Assembly (NCBI GenBank): GCA_022605425.2
Contig: CM061252.1
Coordinates: forward strand, 905,013 to 969,012
Direction of reading: 5' to 3'
DNA from: Hamiltosporidium tvaerminnensis
Taxonomy: Eukaryota > Microsporidia > Dubosqiidae
DNA: 64,000 bases
Of the stretch, positions 35,272 to 48,200 are shown one piece after another (positions within the stretch are counted from its first letter, which is position 1; every line of letters begins with the position of its first letter). The notes beneath the pieces are model-generated. The model ran no database searches. It was not told where the DNA came from and saw only the letters and a list, made by a program, of their open reading frames with translations. Both the position numbers and the translations under genes were made by a program.

Positions 35272-35490
35272 GTAGAAATTAAGATTCACAAACTCCATCA
35301 TTTGACGATAAGTGATTCAATATAAAAGTATAAACTTATAAAGACAATTTAATAGTGTTTATTATTTTTTTAAAGTAATTGCAGTATGGATGGTATTAAA
35401 ACAGAAAAACATAAGTAAGTTCTTGGAATTACAAGTTAAAGGGAAATAAATATCTTTTGGCTGTAAAAATTGTCATATAATGAAAAAAAA

Positions 35491-36780
35491 TCTAGAATAT
35501 AAAATTTCTATATATTTTTGTTCCTGTAGTGCATTGAAAGGAATTACACCATAAGATATTTTTTTTATGATTTTTTTTTATATATTATTTACATTTACTT
35601 TGTACGAAGGCTTTACACGATTGTTAAAAGTCCCAGTAAATCCAGCTTAAGATTTTACTACTATAATTTCTTTTTTTTGCTTTACTATAAACTTTAAAAA
35701 AAATTCCTACTTTTATTTCTTGAATTAAAGTGTTAGTCAAACATTTTGTCAAGCCTGTAATTTTGTTTTGACAATTAGAAATATCGTTTATCATTTTACT
35801 ATTTAAACTGTAAAACATATTGCAAAATATGCAGATTTTTTAAATTTTTTTTTGATAACCTTTATATTTTTATAATAAATTATTTCGCTTAATATATACT
35901 ATATCACGCATATTTACTGTTCTGCAAAAAAATTATCATTTATTTCTGAGAATTTAACATTTATTTAAAATGTAATTAAGGTTTTTCAATCAAGGTCTCT
36001 AATTTATATATTCTAATTACAAAATTGCTTTGCCATTTCTCTAATTATACGCTACAAAAACATAAACCAACATCATAGTAAAATAATTCCCTGTCTAACA
36101 TAAAAAATCTTTTAATTTGAAAAAATTCTCATTTTGAAAAAAATATTAACAAATTTTATTAAGAGAATATTTATATTTATTAAATTTTATTTGGCGAAAT
36201 AATAAAAAATTTCTTCCTTCGAATGTATTTTTTCATATTCTAAATATATAATTTAAATTCTTTTACCTGAATTCAATGACATCGATTCTTATTCTTATAT
36301 TTACAAATTTGTCTTAAAATATTCAAAAGAGAACCATTTAATAATCATAAGTTACAGATATAATAAAATAAAAGATATATTTGAACCGAACTATTGACAT
36401 TTCATATGCTCGCCACATTTTTTGTAATAACTACATCAAAATTTTTTATAATTCAGAATCATTTTCTAATTTACTATTGAAGAAATTAGATTTTTAAACC
36501 AAATGATGCATATAATACCAAAAACTTTCTAATTTATGATACAAATTATTTAGAAACAAAAATTAATCATTGACTTTTAGAAAAGAAAGCGGAAAAAAAG
36601 ATAAGTAATCTCTATTAATATAAGTAAACAAAATAAGACATTATAAACAGAGATATATACTTTAAACATAAAAAACTAATTGTACTTCCCGAAAAAAATT
36701 CTTAATTCATTTAAGTATTTTTTTCTTTAGAAACTAATTAATCGAATATTTTATATAGTCGCGGATTTTTAGTTTTATTT
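35491..36780. other. AT-rich spacer, no gene seen
   Basis: Low-complexity A/T. A 64-codon minus frame at 35,624-35,818 (Lys, Asn, Ile and Tyr rich) has the composition of chance AT-rich frames and no motif, so it is not called. Nothing else recognisable. Confidence 0.45.
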
Positions 36781-36787
36781 TTTTTCA

Positions 36788-36925
36788 TTATAAAGTTCCA
36801 ATCCCTATGTTTCGAGCTCGAAAAATCTCATCATAAAAAATTGACTTTAAAAGAAGAGTTATTAAGATAAGGTATTCTGGCCACCAGTTTAATAGAGACA
36901 ATAACTGTTGCTCACCATTATTTGC
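36788..36925 (-). pseudogene. Short minus-strand coding relic, unknown
   Basis: A stop-to-stop minus frame of 45 codons reads ANNGEQQLLSLLNWWPEYLI, then a hydrophobic run (LITLLLKSIF) and YDEIFRARNIGIGTL before TAA 36,790-36,788. Two adjacent Trp, Pro and Gly/Glu/Gln content are unusual for this background. No start codon, no family. It could be a membrane-protein fragment. Confidence 0.33.
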
Positions 36926-36929
36926 TCAA

Positions 36930-39440
36930 CCCAAGATATTTTTTTTTAAAAAAAATTAGTCACATTAAATATATTTGCAGATGCGTATATGATATAATAA
37001 TTAAAAAAAATTAGCATTCTCGCCATAGTTTTAATATTTTCGTAACGAAAATAAATTTTAGCAAACAAAAATAACAAATTTGAAATAAAGTCAAAAAACG
37101 TAAAAAAAAATGTGAAAGCTTTCTAGAGTTATGGCAAGAAAAAACAAAAACAGCCAAGATATCGGTTTATAAGCCAATCTATTTTTGAATTATATCTCAT
37201 GCTCTATTTCGTCTTTCATCATTGGAAGTTTTATAATGTAATGCAATTTTTAAAGTTAATCAGAAAAAAATTATATCAGTATTTCAATTTCATAAAAGAC
37301 AACATGTAAAAATAGTATATACATTATATTATTTGAAAATAAGGTTGTTTATAACTACAAGTTAGGTTCTTAAACATAATTAAATCTTATAAACTTTTTT
37401 AAATGGTAACTCCAAATTAAATAATATTTGAAATTCCATTTTACAATAAACACTCTATCTAAGTTCTTATAAACCAAAGCATGTTGCATCGCATTTTATA
37501 TAATTCAGATTAAATAAAAAAATATTTATCCAACCACTAGGAACAATCGCCTATTTTTTTTCTTAATAAGAAATTTTACTGAATCTTAAGTAATTCTAAA
37601 AAATTCAGATTTTCTGTTGCTTGCTATGCATTTGATTAAAAATACTAAAATTATTCCCAAAAGCCCATAACGGGATTTTCAAAATCATATTAAACCAGTT
37701 TTAAATTGCTTTTTGTTATATCTTTACTGAAAAAAAAAATTATAAAATATTATTTTGCATTATTTTTTTGTTGCTTTTTGGTGATTTAAGCCCTTCGCTG
37801 CAATAAATATCGTGACTTAAGGTATTAAATCAGTTATCATTGGTGTCTATAGCCCTACCTTTCAAAAATAATAAATTTAAAGTATATTAAAAAATATTAC
37901 CTTATATTTCAAACCAGATTTCGAAAAGTTTTATTTAATCTTAAATTAAGTTTCCTAAATATAATTCTTGATCTCTAGGTTTAAAAATTATTTTGGGTTT
38001 AATTTTTTTTTATCTTATAACTAAATGAATGCCAAGTCTATTTATATAGCAGCTAGAAATATACAAAATTTTACTTATTGTATAGAATAGAAATTCATTC
38101 TTAAGTGCAAAATATAAAGCAATATGCTGAAACAGAGATGAGAAGAAATTTTAGATCATGCAAAAACCTTCAGAGTATTGTACGAAAATATCTAAAGTTA
38201 TAAAAAATTCGAAAACTCAAATTCGAAGTCTGATGTTTTATAATAAATACCAAGTAATTAATAACTACTTTTCAAGCCTAAAAAATCTTTAAATAATATA
38301 AAATAGTACAAAAAAGCATAAAGTTACGCTAAAATAGATCAATCAGACACAATATGTCAAAAATATCTTAAAAAGATATACCTAAATGTGTAATTTTTAG
38401 AATTACAAAATTATTCCATAGTGTTTTAAAACAATTCGAATAAGATGTATTCATATTAAACCACAGATAGAAATAAATGCTATAAAAATGCAAAATATTA
38501 GGGAGAATTCAAAAAAACAACATTTTTGCTTATTAAATTATTGGCTCTTATTTTTTGAATTATGCCTGTTTTTGTTTAAACATTTTTATGGTGTTTAAAT
38601 TGTTAAGATTATATTTCTTTAAATATTTTTTTTAAAAATTGATCATCTTTCTTATGAGAAATAATTTTCATCTAGATCTTTACCGTACTTTTGAGAAATA
38701 ATTTATTAGTTAGTTAAATACATTATAACTTAAAGAATTCTTAAATTATTAGCTCATTAAGTATTTTTTAATAAACATAAAAGGCTTTATATACAATGCA
38801 AACGCTACTTTATTTAAATATCCAAAACATTCTTATTCAGGATGAAATCGAAATTACGTAATTATTTTAAAGTAAAATAAAACAAACTGAGCTTAAGAGT
38901 GTCGTGTAAGCCTAACTAGTATTCGTATTACTTTTCTCATACAGAAATTTAATTCGTTCACTAAATAGTCACATATATTCTTTGCCTGTAATAGTAAAAC
39001 ATCTTATTTAGGAAAGTATGATGGCATTATAATTTCACAAAAATTTGGCGATTTATAGAGAATATATTTTAAATGAACATTCCAGTAAAATATTTTTGAA
39101 TTTAGAAAATAAATAAATTTAATCATATGTTATTTAATGCCTCAAAATCAAATACTTGATCTCTGCATACATAAATTTTAACCTTTGTTTTTTAAGAATA
39201 TAGTTGAATTGTAAAAATATTGATTTGAGAAAAATTTAAAATTTAAAAACCAACTAAAGTGATTTGTGATTATTCTTTTTTCTTGAAAAAAATTTACCAT
39301 TAGTTAAAATTATCATTCTAAAAAAATATTTACAGCCATATATAATTTAACAAATCAAAAACTTTTTAATATTTCCAGAAATTTATAAAAAAAATAAAAT
39401 CAAATTTCATATATAAAAAAATGATTGTTTAGATATTAAG
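36930..39440. other. AT-rich spacer, no gene seen
   Basis: A/T low complexity with slightly richer patches at 37.6-37.85 kb (CCCATAACGGGATTTTC, GTGATTTAAGCCCTTCGCTG) and 38.9 kb (GAGTGTCGTGTAAGCC). No open frame or repeat relationship could be supported in these. The stretch is part of the 6.3-kb segment unique to the S6-S7 interval. Confidence 0.42.
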
Positions 39441-39450
39441 ACGGAATTAA

Positions 39451-39780
39451 AATAATTTTATTAGAAAAAATCTGCTGGCTTACGGTGAAAGGTTGGGGTT
39501 AAAATCAAACCAAATTTTCGGTTGCTCTATCGAAGTTGGTAAGAAGAAGAACGATCTACGCATAAGAGCATTTTTTTGTTTTATTTTGTAGTCTTTATCT
39601 ATCTGAATTTAGACCGCGATTGCATGCAGGTAATTACGGCGTAAACCCAGAAAATTTGATTTGGTACATAGCGATATGCTAAAAGTTAGTAAAGCCAAGG
39701 GAATCGATTTAAAAAGCTGTATCTGTTTATAAGAGAGTTCTCGCCCAGATGTACTTTATGCAAGTCGCTGTGATATATAA
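39451..39780 (+). pseudogene. GC-richer island, broken plus-strand coding sequence
   Basis: Plus frame 39,451-39,591 reads IRKNLLAYGERLGLKSNQIF then GCSIEVGKKKNDLRIRAFF before TAG. One frame over, LSEFRPRLHAGNYGVNPENL and IWYIAIC run to TAA at 39,680-39,682. A further frame near 39,720 reads VSVYKRVLAQMYFMQVAVIY. Taken together they suggest one gene of at least 100 codons broken by several frame changes. Charged and Gly-containing composition differs sharply from background. I do not recognise the family. Confidence 0.42.
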
Positions 39781-40491
39781 TATATGATACGATATAGGAT
39801 TTTAATCGTACAATATTTGGAAATTTTTAAGTGTGTAATATCACTAAGCAGGATTGAACCTACGTTGATACTTCGCAAAATAAATAATTATCTTAGAGTA
39901 ACTGCATCGTCTTTAAATAGATTATACATACATTTTAAATAAAAAACTGAGATGTAGGTAGCTTAGAAGATACAATTGTGAAGGTAAGAAAGCCTTTATT
40001 GTAAGCACAGACATTCTTTAATGCTTGATACAAAATTATAAATGTCAAGTTTTAAAAAATGTGATATTTTTATAATTAAAATCTCTATAAATTCATAGTG
40101 TTAACTTTCATTTATATTTGTTCAGATTGATATTTTTTTTGATTTATTATTAGAAATTAAATTGTAAAAATATTAAATTTATGAATTAAATTTTTTCAAA
40201 GTCTTAGAACATAATAATACTAAGAATCGGGAAAAGTATCATAAAGATAATATTAGGAAAATTAGGTTGCAGAAGTTTTTACTTTGAGGAATTCAAATTG
40301 GTTAAAAATGTCAAAAATCCGAATTAAAATATCTCATACCAAAAAATGTCTCTAATTAAAATTTCCGATTTATACCAGAATAGCTGATTTATTATTTTTT
40401 TTTGTGTTTTCCAATTCTGAGAACAATTTTTTTTTAATTTTGTGTTTTATTATGATTATATATACAAACGTCTGAATTAAATAAAAATTTC

Positions 40492-43400
40492 AAATACAAT
40501 TAAAATTCATTATTTGCACTCAAAATAGAAAAATTAAATATTTATGATTTTAGCATAGTTAAAGGACATTTAAATGTTTTTATAAATTTAACTAAAGTTT
40601 TTTGACGAATTAGAAATGATTTAGGTATTTAAAAATGTAACCATGAAATATAAGCAACAAATTATTTTCATTTACAAATTTTTAATGAAAAAACATATAT
40701 TTATCAATTAGAATAAAAAATTGCAAAAATGTTTTATTAAATATATTTAAATTGTAAACCTACCGAAATAAAATTTTAAATGCTATAGTGATGAACTTTA
40801 GAAGCAAGAAAACATAAATTAGATGTTCATATGCCCCTTAATATGTTTTAATATTTATGTTTTCTCTTGGTTTTAAATCCAACAAAAGATTTTTTTTCTA
40901 AAAAATATAATTTCTTTATATTTTTTTAAAATGTTCTACCCTTATGATTCTGAAATCAAAATGTATTTTTAATGAAGAAGTTGGAATGAAGAGTGAATAA
41001 AGAAAGAAAAACACAAAAGTTGAAAATAAGTGAATAGCGGCAACGATGAGGATGAATGTTGTTTATCATTTTTATCTGCATTTTAATGGATTGCTCAATA
41101 ATGATTTTGTTTTAATAATGGTTTGCAGTTATAAATAAATCATTTGAAAAAGGATTATATGGCGATGCTGTTGGATATCGGGCACAACGCCGTGAAAGTT
41201 GTATGGAACAAATGAAGGAATATTGTAGTTTGATTTCCGATTATGTTATTTTGGAAACCATTTTTTGAAGGACAGGGTTTTTTATCTAAAGAGTTCCTTT
41301 CTTCTTGGTAAAAAAATTTCTGGTAATACGAAAGGGAGAAGTGAAAAGAAAGCACGATGGGTGGTAAGTAAGTTAACGTCTGCTTCTTGGTAAATTGTCT
41401 ATATTCGATGGGTTTAGGCTTCGTAAAAAAGAATATTGAAACCATGAAGGATTTTGGAGTCTCATGAACAAGTTCTACATCTGCACTTTCTGCTGAAATC
41501 GTACAAAATGTATACAATTGTGTCTTTGTCGAATTTGTACACATGTAATGCTGTTGTGATGTAGATTATGGAAGTATTGTGAGTTAAAAAAAATTAATTC
41601 GCAAAAATATTTTTCATGCTCTGAGAAAAGAAACCATCCAAAATTTGATTTATTGAGATACGTTTATAAAAAGGTTTTCAAAAATAAATACAAAAATCAA
41701 ATATTTATAAAAATTTATAATAAAAACTGCATCTGTGAAGTACTTAATAAGAATATCACTGTTAGTTAATCGAACAAAATTACATTGAAATATTAGAAAT
41801 TTTGTTTAGAAAAGGTGGAAATATTGGTTGGTATTTTAAGAAAGAAGAATTAAACTAATATCTATGATTTGAAGAAAACTTAAATAAAATAATTTAATTG
41901 GCTTGATCTGTATTTGGTTTCGTCGTCATATAATAGAAAAAAACAATTTTTTTAAAATATATTTCACACTTCCTAAACCTATTAAAGTTTTCTTTGTGTT
42001 ATTCATTCTCTTCTAATTTAAAAGGGTTTCAGCTTTTAAATTCAGTTTATGTTATATTTCTTGGGCCACAATCCAGGGCTTTATGTTATAAAATTTACTT
42101 GCTAAATATCCGTCAATTTAAAAAAAGTTAATATATCTTTGGTGTCTTAAACTATACTAGAATTATTTTATCCAGAATATTTTATTTAGTTACAACAATG
42201 GTTTTCTATTTTGCCAAAAAAAATACAATTAATTTGTATAAAAAGTGAGTATATTGGTAAATTATAAATATATTCAATAAGTTTTGGTATATCTTAAGAT
42301 TGTTATTAGACTCATTTTAGAATAAATAAAGCGTAGGAATAACACTCTGATTAAATAAGATTAACAGACTTTAAAAAGCTCACAACTAATTTATATATAA
42401 TAACGATTGCGTGATTGGTTTTAGATTAAAAACTTGAAGCGATTGTTTAGATAAAAAGGATGAGTAATCATGTTTACTAAAGTTATTCATTTTTTAAAAT
42501 TTTTTATGCAAATAAACTAATATTTTTTGGATGTCTTTTTTTTATAACTATTCATACCGAAACTTTCGAATTGGTAAATCCAGGTATAGATGTAACTCTT
42601 TGCCTTCTAGTTTATGTAATAGGCTTTTATTTTATTGGTAGAGTTATTTATAAATATATTTTAAGTGAAAGAATTTACTAATTTTGTAAAATCAGACTTA
42701 AACAAGATCAAATGGGTTTTTGCACACTACCATTTGAATCCTATCTAAACTAGACAAGTAAATAATCTTATATACTATTTTCAAGATGCAAATCAGCTTG
42801 GGTGTTCAAGATGTACAAATTTGTTTCGAATTTTCTGGAAACTGTATGGTAGTCGAGTGTGGAACGAGTTTCTTTCGATTAATTAGGTTAAACCATTGTA
42901 TAGTTGATTAGGTAATAGAGGTTTAAGAATATCATATTACTAAGTTACATGTATACAATTCAGAGGAAAAAAATTTAAGATTGATCATATTTTTTTTAAG
43001 TTTTGAATGTCTGATTGTCTTTCTTTCTATATTCTAAGTGTAGCATCAAAATTTTATAATATAATATTAAACCAACAAACCCAATCATAAAAATTTTATT
43101 TAGTGGATTAGAATAGAAGTCTCGTTTCATAAACATATTTGATTTTTTAATTATTCGAATATAATATTCATCTATAAAAATGTTTTGATATGAAAGTTTT
43201 ATTAATTCTCTTATATTACTTCATTCTAATTAATTTCTGAAAAGTTTGAAACTTTATCTATTGCTTTACATACAAACAAGAACAGAATATATTAATTATT
43301 TAAAAAATAAGTATAGTTAATTTACGTGTAATAAAATAAAAATAATTTAAGGTTTACCTTTAGCTAAACTAAAATTAAAATATCTGTAAAATATTCTATA

Positions 43401-44982
43401 GTTCAAATATTTTTTGTATTGTATTTACGACTTCATAAACAAGTTTAAGAGCCAAAACAATACAAAATTAACTATTTCAAGAATTAATTTTAGAATTTTG
43501 TCTAAACAAGAGAAATGACTTAAAAAAATGCAAATTAACATAAAAAGTTACTTAAAAACATTATTTAAATTCGGGTTTAATATATAAGTAGTATAATAGA
43601 AATAAAGTTATCACACAGGAGATTTTATTGTACTATCGATTCATTTAAATTTAATTTTGTAAATCTTTACCATATAATATTAATTCTAAAAACAGACTTA
43701 GCATTGATAAAGAAAATCAATATACTTATAATTATTACCATTTAAGTCAGTAAAATACGGCACATAGTAAAAAAATCGACTATTTTTTTTTATATGAGTA
43801 TATCAAGGAGATTTAAATATTAAAATTAACTAATATAGATTATAGTATATGAATAATAAATGCATGCCTATAAATATAGAGAATATCAAATATATTTTAA
43901 TTAGGCAATATTAACATTTTTCTTCTATTCTCTTGAAAATAGTATACAAGAAATTTTAAATACTTTTAGATGTATATGTTTTTTCGACTTAGCTTTATAT
44001 TCTTTTTATGCTAAAGAACCAATACATATATAATACTTGGCAGTTTGCTTCATTTTCGGAAAAGTAACTAATATGAGGTTATATAGAAATCCAAAGTTAC
44101 GTATGAATACCCTATATGATTAATGTTTCAATCAATATATTGAAGGCTTCTAAAAACAAATTCGGCAATTTTAATATGGCCATATTTAGGTTAAACACAA
44201 CGTATTATGACAAAGATTAGAAAATCATATTTTAAGATACTTAGATAAGGTTTTAATAGTCCAAATATTCTAAAAACACAAAAAAAACCACCAATACCTA
44301 CTGCACGAAAACTTCCAATTATGGTAAATTTTATAAGTTATTAAGGTTACCCCCTTAAAATCCTATAAGAAAAAATAATACTTAGATATAGTTTTAAATA
44401 TTACATATTGATATGAAATAATGAATTTGAAGTTAAATGATTATAAAATGAATATAATCTATTAAAATAAAATAAAATGAGACTTTATTAAGAAATATGA
44501 ATCACTTTATTTTAAAAACGAAGGTTGAAACAAATATACAGGTTTTATATGTAGAGAAACTGCTTGTGCAAGTATCAAGGTAGAACTAAAAATTAAAACA
44601 GGAAACGAATACTCTAAAAAAATATAAACAAATCTAAAACGGTAGAGTTGAATAAAAAAACTCAAAATTCAAAAAAAGTATATAAAAGTATCACCAAAAT
44701 AAATTTAAGCAAAACAAACTGGATATAAAAATTATTCTAAACTTAGAAAAAATTGCTAAGCCAATGAAAAAACCGAAATAATACACTTAATACAATTATA
44801 GATTGAAAAAATGATAATAAAATATAAAATTTATTAAGCTTTTATATAAAAGATTGATTTAAGAAAACAACTTTTATTAATACAACCAACTTAATATTAT
44901 ACCCTAAAAAACACCCAAAGTATCAGTTTATATCACAATAAAGACTAAACATATTTGCTCAATAATAAAATTAGTCAACAAA
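40492..44982 (+). repeat. Subtelomeric repeat copy S7 with long left flank
   Basis: Closest counterpart of S4. Matches in order: ATTCATTATTTGCAC near 40,507, TATGCCCCTTAATATGTTTT near 40,830, TTTAATGGATTGC near 41,083, left anchor TGCCTTCTAGTTTATG at 42,601, AATATGAGGTTATATAG near 44,069, CAACGTATTATGAC near 44,198, AACTTCCAATTATGG near 44,310, GAGAAACTGCTTGTGCAAG near 44,556 and TATATCACAATAAAGAC near 44,930. Anchor to right block is 1.71 kb. The join between S3-type and S4-type sequence at 13.29 kb corresponds here to 40.49 kb. Confidence 0.85.
41155..41544 (-). CDS. Doubtful 129-codon ORF inside S7, unknown
   Basis: A minus-strand ATG-to-stop frame, the longest outside the LINE and the telomere. 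It is Ser/Thr/Phe-rich with no signal peptide, transmembrane run or recognisable motif; phrases include FTKPKPIEYRQFTKKQTLTY and HLFHTTFTALCPISN. The aligned part of S4 (13.97-14.36 kb) has stops and indels, though a fragment corresponding to the FFTKP region can still be made out as RILFIKP. Either this is a decaying repeat-encoded gene that stays open in one copy, or a chance frame in a GC-richer stretch. The ORF also lacks any helpful upstream context. Confidence 0.22.
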   Translation of the reverse strand: MCTNSTKTQLYTFCTISAESADVELVHETPKSFMVSIFFFTKPKPIEYRQFTKKQTLTYLPPIVLSFHFSLSYYQKFFYQEERNSLDKKPCPSKNGFQNNIIGNQTTIFLHLFHTTFTALCPISNSIAI

Positions 44983-45248
44983 CTAGTGATAAACTCTCAC
45001 CAGTAATCTAAAGACAATTTTTTCTTCATCGTTTAACACTACAGCCCTGCAAATAACTTGGTCTGTTTCGATAAAGCCACCCTCCAGTCTTTCTATAGTT
45101 GATTCGTTTACTCTTTCTGGTTCCCAAAATGATAGTTCTAAAGGTTAGTTTGTCAGCCCTACGCAAAACCCCAACCCGAAGAACCAGTCTTTTTTAGTCT
45201 CCTCTTAAGAAAGCAGTGAATATTTCGAGCCAATTCGGCTTCCGACAT
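44983..45248 (-). pseudogene. GC-rich island, broken minus-strand gene, unknown
   Basis: Starting at a minus-strand ATG (45,248-45,246) the frame reads MSEAELARNIHCFLKRRLKK to a TAG at 45,161-45,159. After a frame change, 45,144-44,983 gives 53 stop-free codons: LSFWEPERVNESTIERLEGG, FIETDQVICRAVVLNDEEK, IVFRLLVRVYH, then TAG. A third frame over the same bases is also largely open, so the exact frame is uncertain. Its GC and balanced composition stand out. It begins exactly where repeat S7 ends. No family recognised. Confidence 0.45.
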
Positions 45249-45249
45249 G

Positions 45250-48200
45250 ATTGAGAAATAAGGTTTCTATGGTTCCGTATATTTGCAGATTATATTATAA
45301 TGTGCCAGAAGGTAAAACAAATTTTTAGGATAATCCAGATCTTAGAAACTAGAATTCACAATTCAAACAAATTTTAAAGAATAATGTAAAGAAAAATAAT
45401 TAGTCATAGCGATTTTCACATGTCATTTTAGTAATAAATGGTTTTAGAAAAATCTTGACAACATAATTAGGTTTTTTTATTTATTTTTTTTTTGTATTTT
45501 TGCAAAATTAAGTTTAAAATTTTGATACTTCTCTCCTTAAAATCTACAGATTTCTTTTTAATCCTTCGATGATTCAGATATTATTTTAAAATTATAATGG
45601 CTTGCATTTTTAAGCATTATTATAATTGTCGTTCTCTCAAACATTATATATTAGTGATTCTTTTCTATTATGGTGTTTATGTATAGGATCTATAAACTCA
45701 AAGGGGAAAATGCTGACTAAATAAAAGTATTGATTTATAAATTGTTTTTTAAAGAATAGAAAATCCTTTTATTTGCAATTTGATTAAAATATTAAGCATT
45801 AACTCCGTTGCTAAAATCCAAATTAGGAAAAAATATATGGCTTTTTTATTTTTTTTAGATAGAAAAAATGGTCAAAATATTTTAATTACTTGTTACATAA
45901 TATTAAAGTGAGAAAATTTATAAGAACAGTAAATAAACGTATGTCTTTATTCAAAGATTAAATTTTCTTGATGTTTTTATATCTGTTTGATTAAATTTAC
46001 AGATACTAATATTAAATTATTTAAAACATATAGTTAAATTAATAATTTATTTTTTTAAGAATAATATATCGTTGAAGATTGTCATTTGGAAAGTTAAAAA
46101 ACCTATAATATTCCCAAATTCAAATAAAAATAGCTCAAAAGTAGTTTCTGTTTTATTGTCAGTTGAATTGAGAGTAAAATAGTATATAGAAAAAGAAAAT
46201 ATTTTGAGTTTTTAGTATAAACGGTCAGATATTATTTTTAAATTAAAATTTTTAAAAAAATGATTCAAAATTTAAAGTAAAATTTTTTTATTAGAATACA
46301 ATTCATAGAAACTACGAAAAGCGACATTTGTATTATGAACGAAAAACATATATGAATCACAAATTGTTTTTCTATTGATTTTTTGACCCTTACATATAGA
46401 TATATAATAGTCAAAAAAACATTTAGAAGTTATCTCTTTAAAATATATTTTTTTTTGACTACGTTTACATAAAAAATATTTCTTAAAAAGTTTTTACTCG
46501 AATTTTTACATATAATATATGTATGTATATCGAAAAAACAAATTATGAAATAAGATAGGCGTTAAAAACCAACCAAAAATATTGGTATAACGAAATTGAA
46601 TTTTAAAATCATAATCAAAAAAATTGAACTAACATAAAAAATATAAAAAATAAAATATCATATACGATATAATTTCGTAAATGAATAATTTAATATATAG
46701 AGACATGAAATGAATAACAATTTAAAAATAAAAAAAGATAAAAAATAAAACAATCAAAAATCAATAATAGTTGTATTCACGAAAGACGAAAAATTCTAAT
46801 AATTAAAAACCAGAATATTTTTATTGGGATTAAATTTAGCAAAAACTAAAAATATAAGAAAAAAAATCCTAAGTAGTGATTCATTTCCTGCATGGCTATT
46901 GATATTAATATTTCTCTTTTTTTCTAAAACAGTTCTTTTTTTTTCCTTTTATTTATCTAAATCCTTTAACTTTAAAATATTTTAGACATATATAGATAGT
47001 AATGAAATATACAAACTTGGAAAAATTAAAAAAAAGTTATAATATTTAAAAATACATAAACAAACAGTAAAACCAAAAAAAATAGTAATATTTATTACAC
47101 GTGTAGCATTCTCTTGTTTTCTTGCATTTTCAAAACCACTTCTTCGTTTTAATTGACATAATATTTAAATCTGATTCCCTTTAAGATATTACTAATATTT
47201 TTGCATTTCTAAAAAATAAATATAAAAGCAAAAAACGAAAGCCTTCTAATTCGAATCAAAAATTATTTGAATATAATAAAGCATACATGAATAGGAATAG
47301 ATGTCAAAGAAAGGACAAGAACATCTGGCAACTTCACGAAAGAACTAGGTGTAGTATAAAATTTTTATACAGTAGAAATTTAATTAAAAAATATAAATCC
47401 AAAAATTGTATTAAAGACTAGAATAAAGGTGATAAAACCCGAAACTTTGTATTTATACTTGGTTCGAAACCCGTAGAATAGTTATAATTACTTAGAAATT
47501 ATTGTTCCTATGGCATATGGAACCACACCATTAATCCATTCCTTTTATATAATTCCTTTACCTATAAACCCATAATAATTTATTTTCACGATCATATTTT
47601 GTACACTCCTCTAATATTTTAAAAAATTGCTTTTCTTACATCGTATCATACTGAGAATTTTTACCCTGACGAGATAATACTACACATAAGAAAAGCAATA
47701 TGTATTCCACTAATCGAGATGTTTTAAAATTATAAAAAATAAAAAAGGCACATGGTAGATATATTGTTTAGCGGTTTTTTTCGGATACCAAGATATCATT
47801 CCTATGATTCTTAAATAAAAAAATAATAAATTTTATGTATAAAAAATTTCATTCTTAAACTAAGTATCGATGTTAATAATTTTTAAATACTAAATAAATT
47901 ATTTTTATTTTTTAAGAATGTACTAGGCTATGAAGTTTTTTTTTGTTAAGACTGGACATTTCATGGTTTAAAATTCGGATTTTCTTGGTAATTCCGGTAT
48001 GGTCATCAAAATCTTAATTATCATATAAAGTCCGAAAAAAAATTCAAAATGCTTCATCCTAATTGATTAAAATCTTAAAAACTACAGATTTTTATTTTTT
48101 AAAAAATATTTCTGTTTCTATCATACATTTATTGTAAATGATTATAAATTGTTTTTTTTAGAAAATATTTGGATATTTTTGTGTTTTTTTTTTGAAATGA

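Larger units (their letters stand above)
34430..35490 (+). repeat. Tandem duplication of a ~530-bp unit, each with a foldback
   Basis: Two consecutive diverged copies: unit 1 about 34,430-34,960 and unit 2 about 34,960-35,490. Paired landmarks in order: GACATTCCTTCGCTATAAAA and GGATATTCCTTCAATATAAA; TTTTTTTATCCTCACTTTTT and TATTTTTTATCCTCACTTTT; ATTGCAGTATAAAAGGTATT and ATTGCAGTATGGATGGTATT. The offset is 530 bases measured at the foldback left arms. No coding frame. They lie at the start of the 6.3-kb segment that separates S6 from S7 and is missing between S3 and S4. Confidence 0.8.

Noticed and set aside
39842-39870. tRNA T-arm-like motif on the minus strand (GTAGGTTCAATCCTGC)
   Set aside because: The loop is one base short, no matching 5' acceptor strand, D-arm or anticodon arm is found upstream, and it lies next to a decayed coding island.
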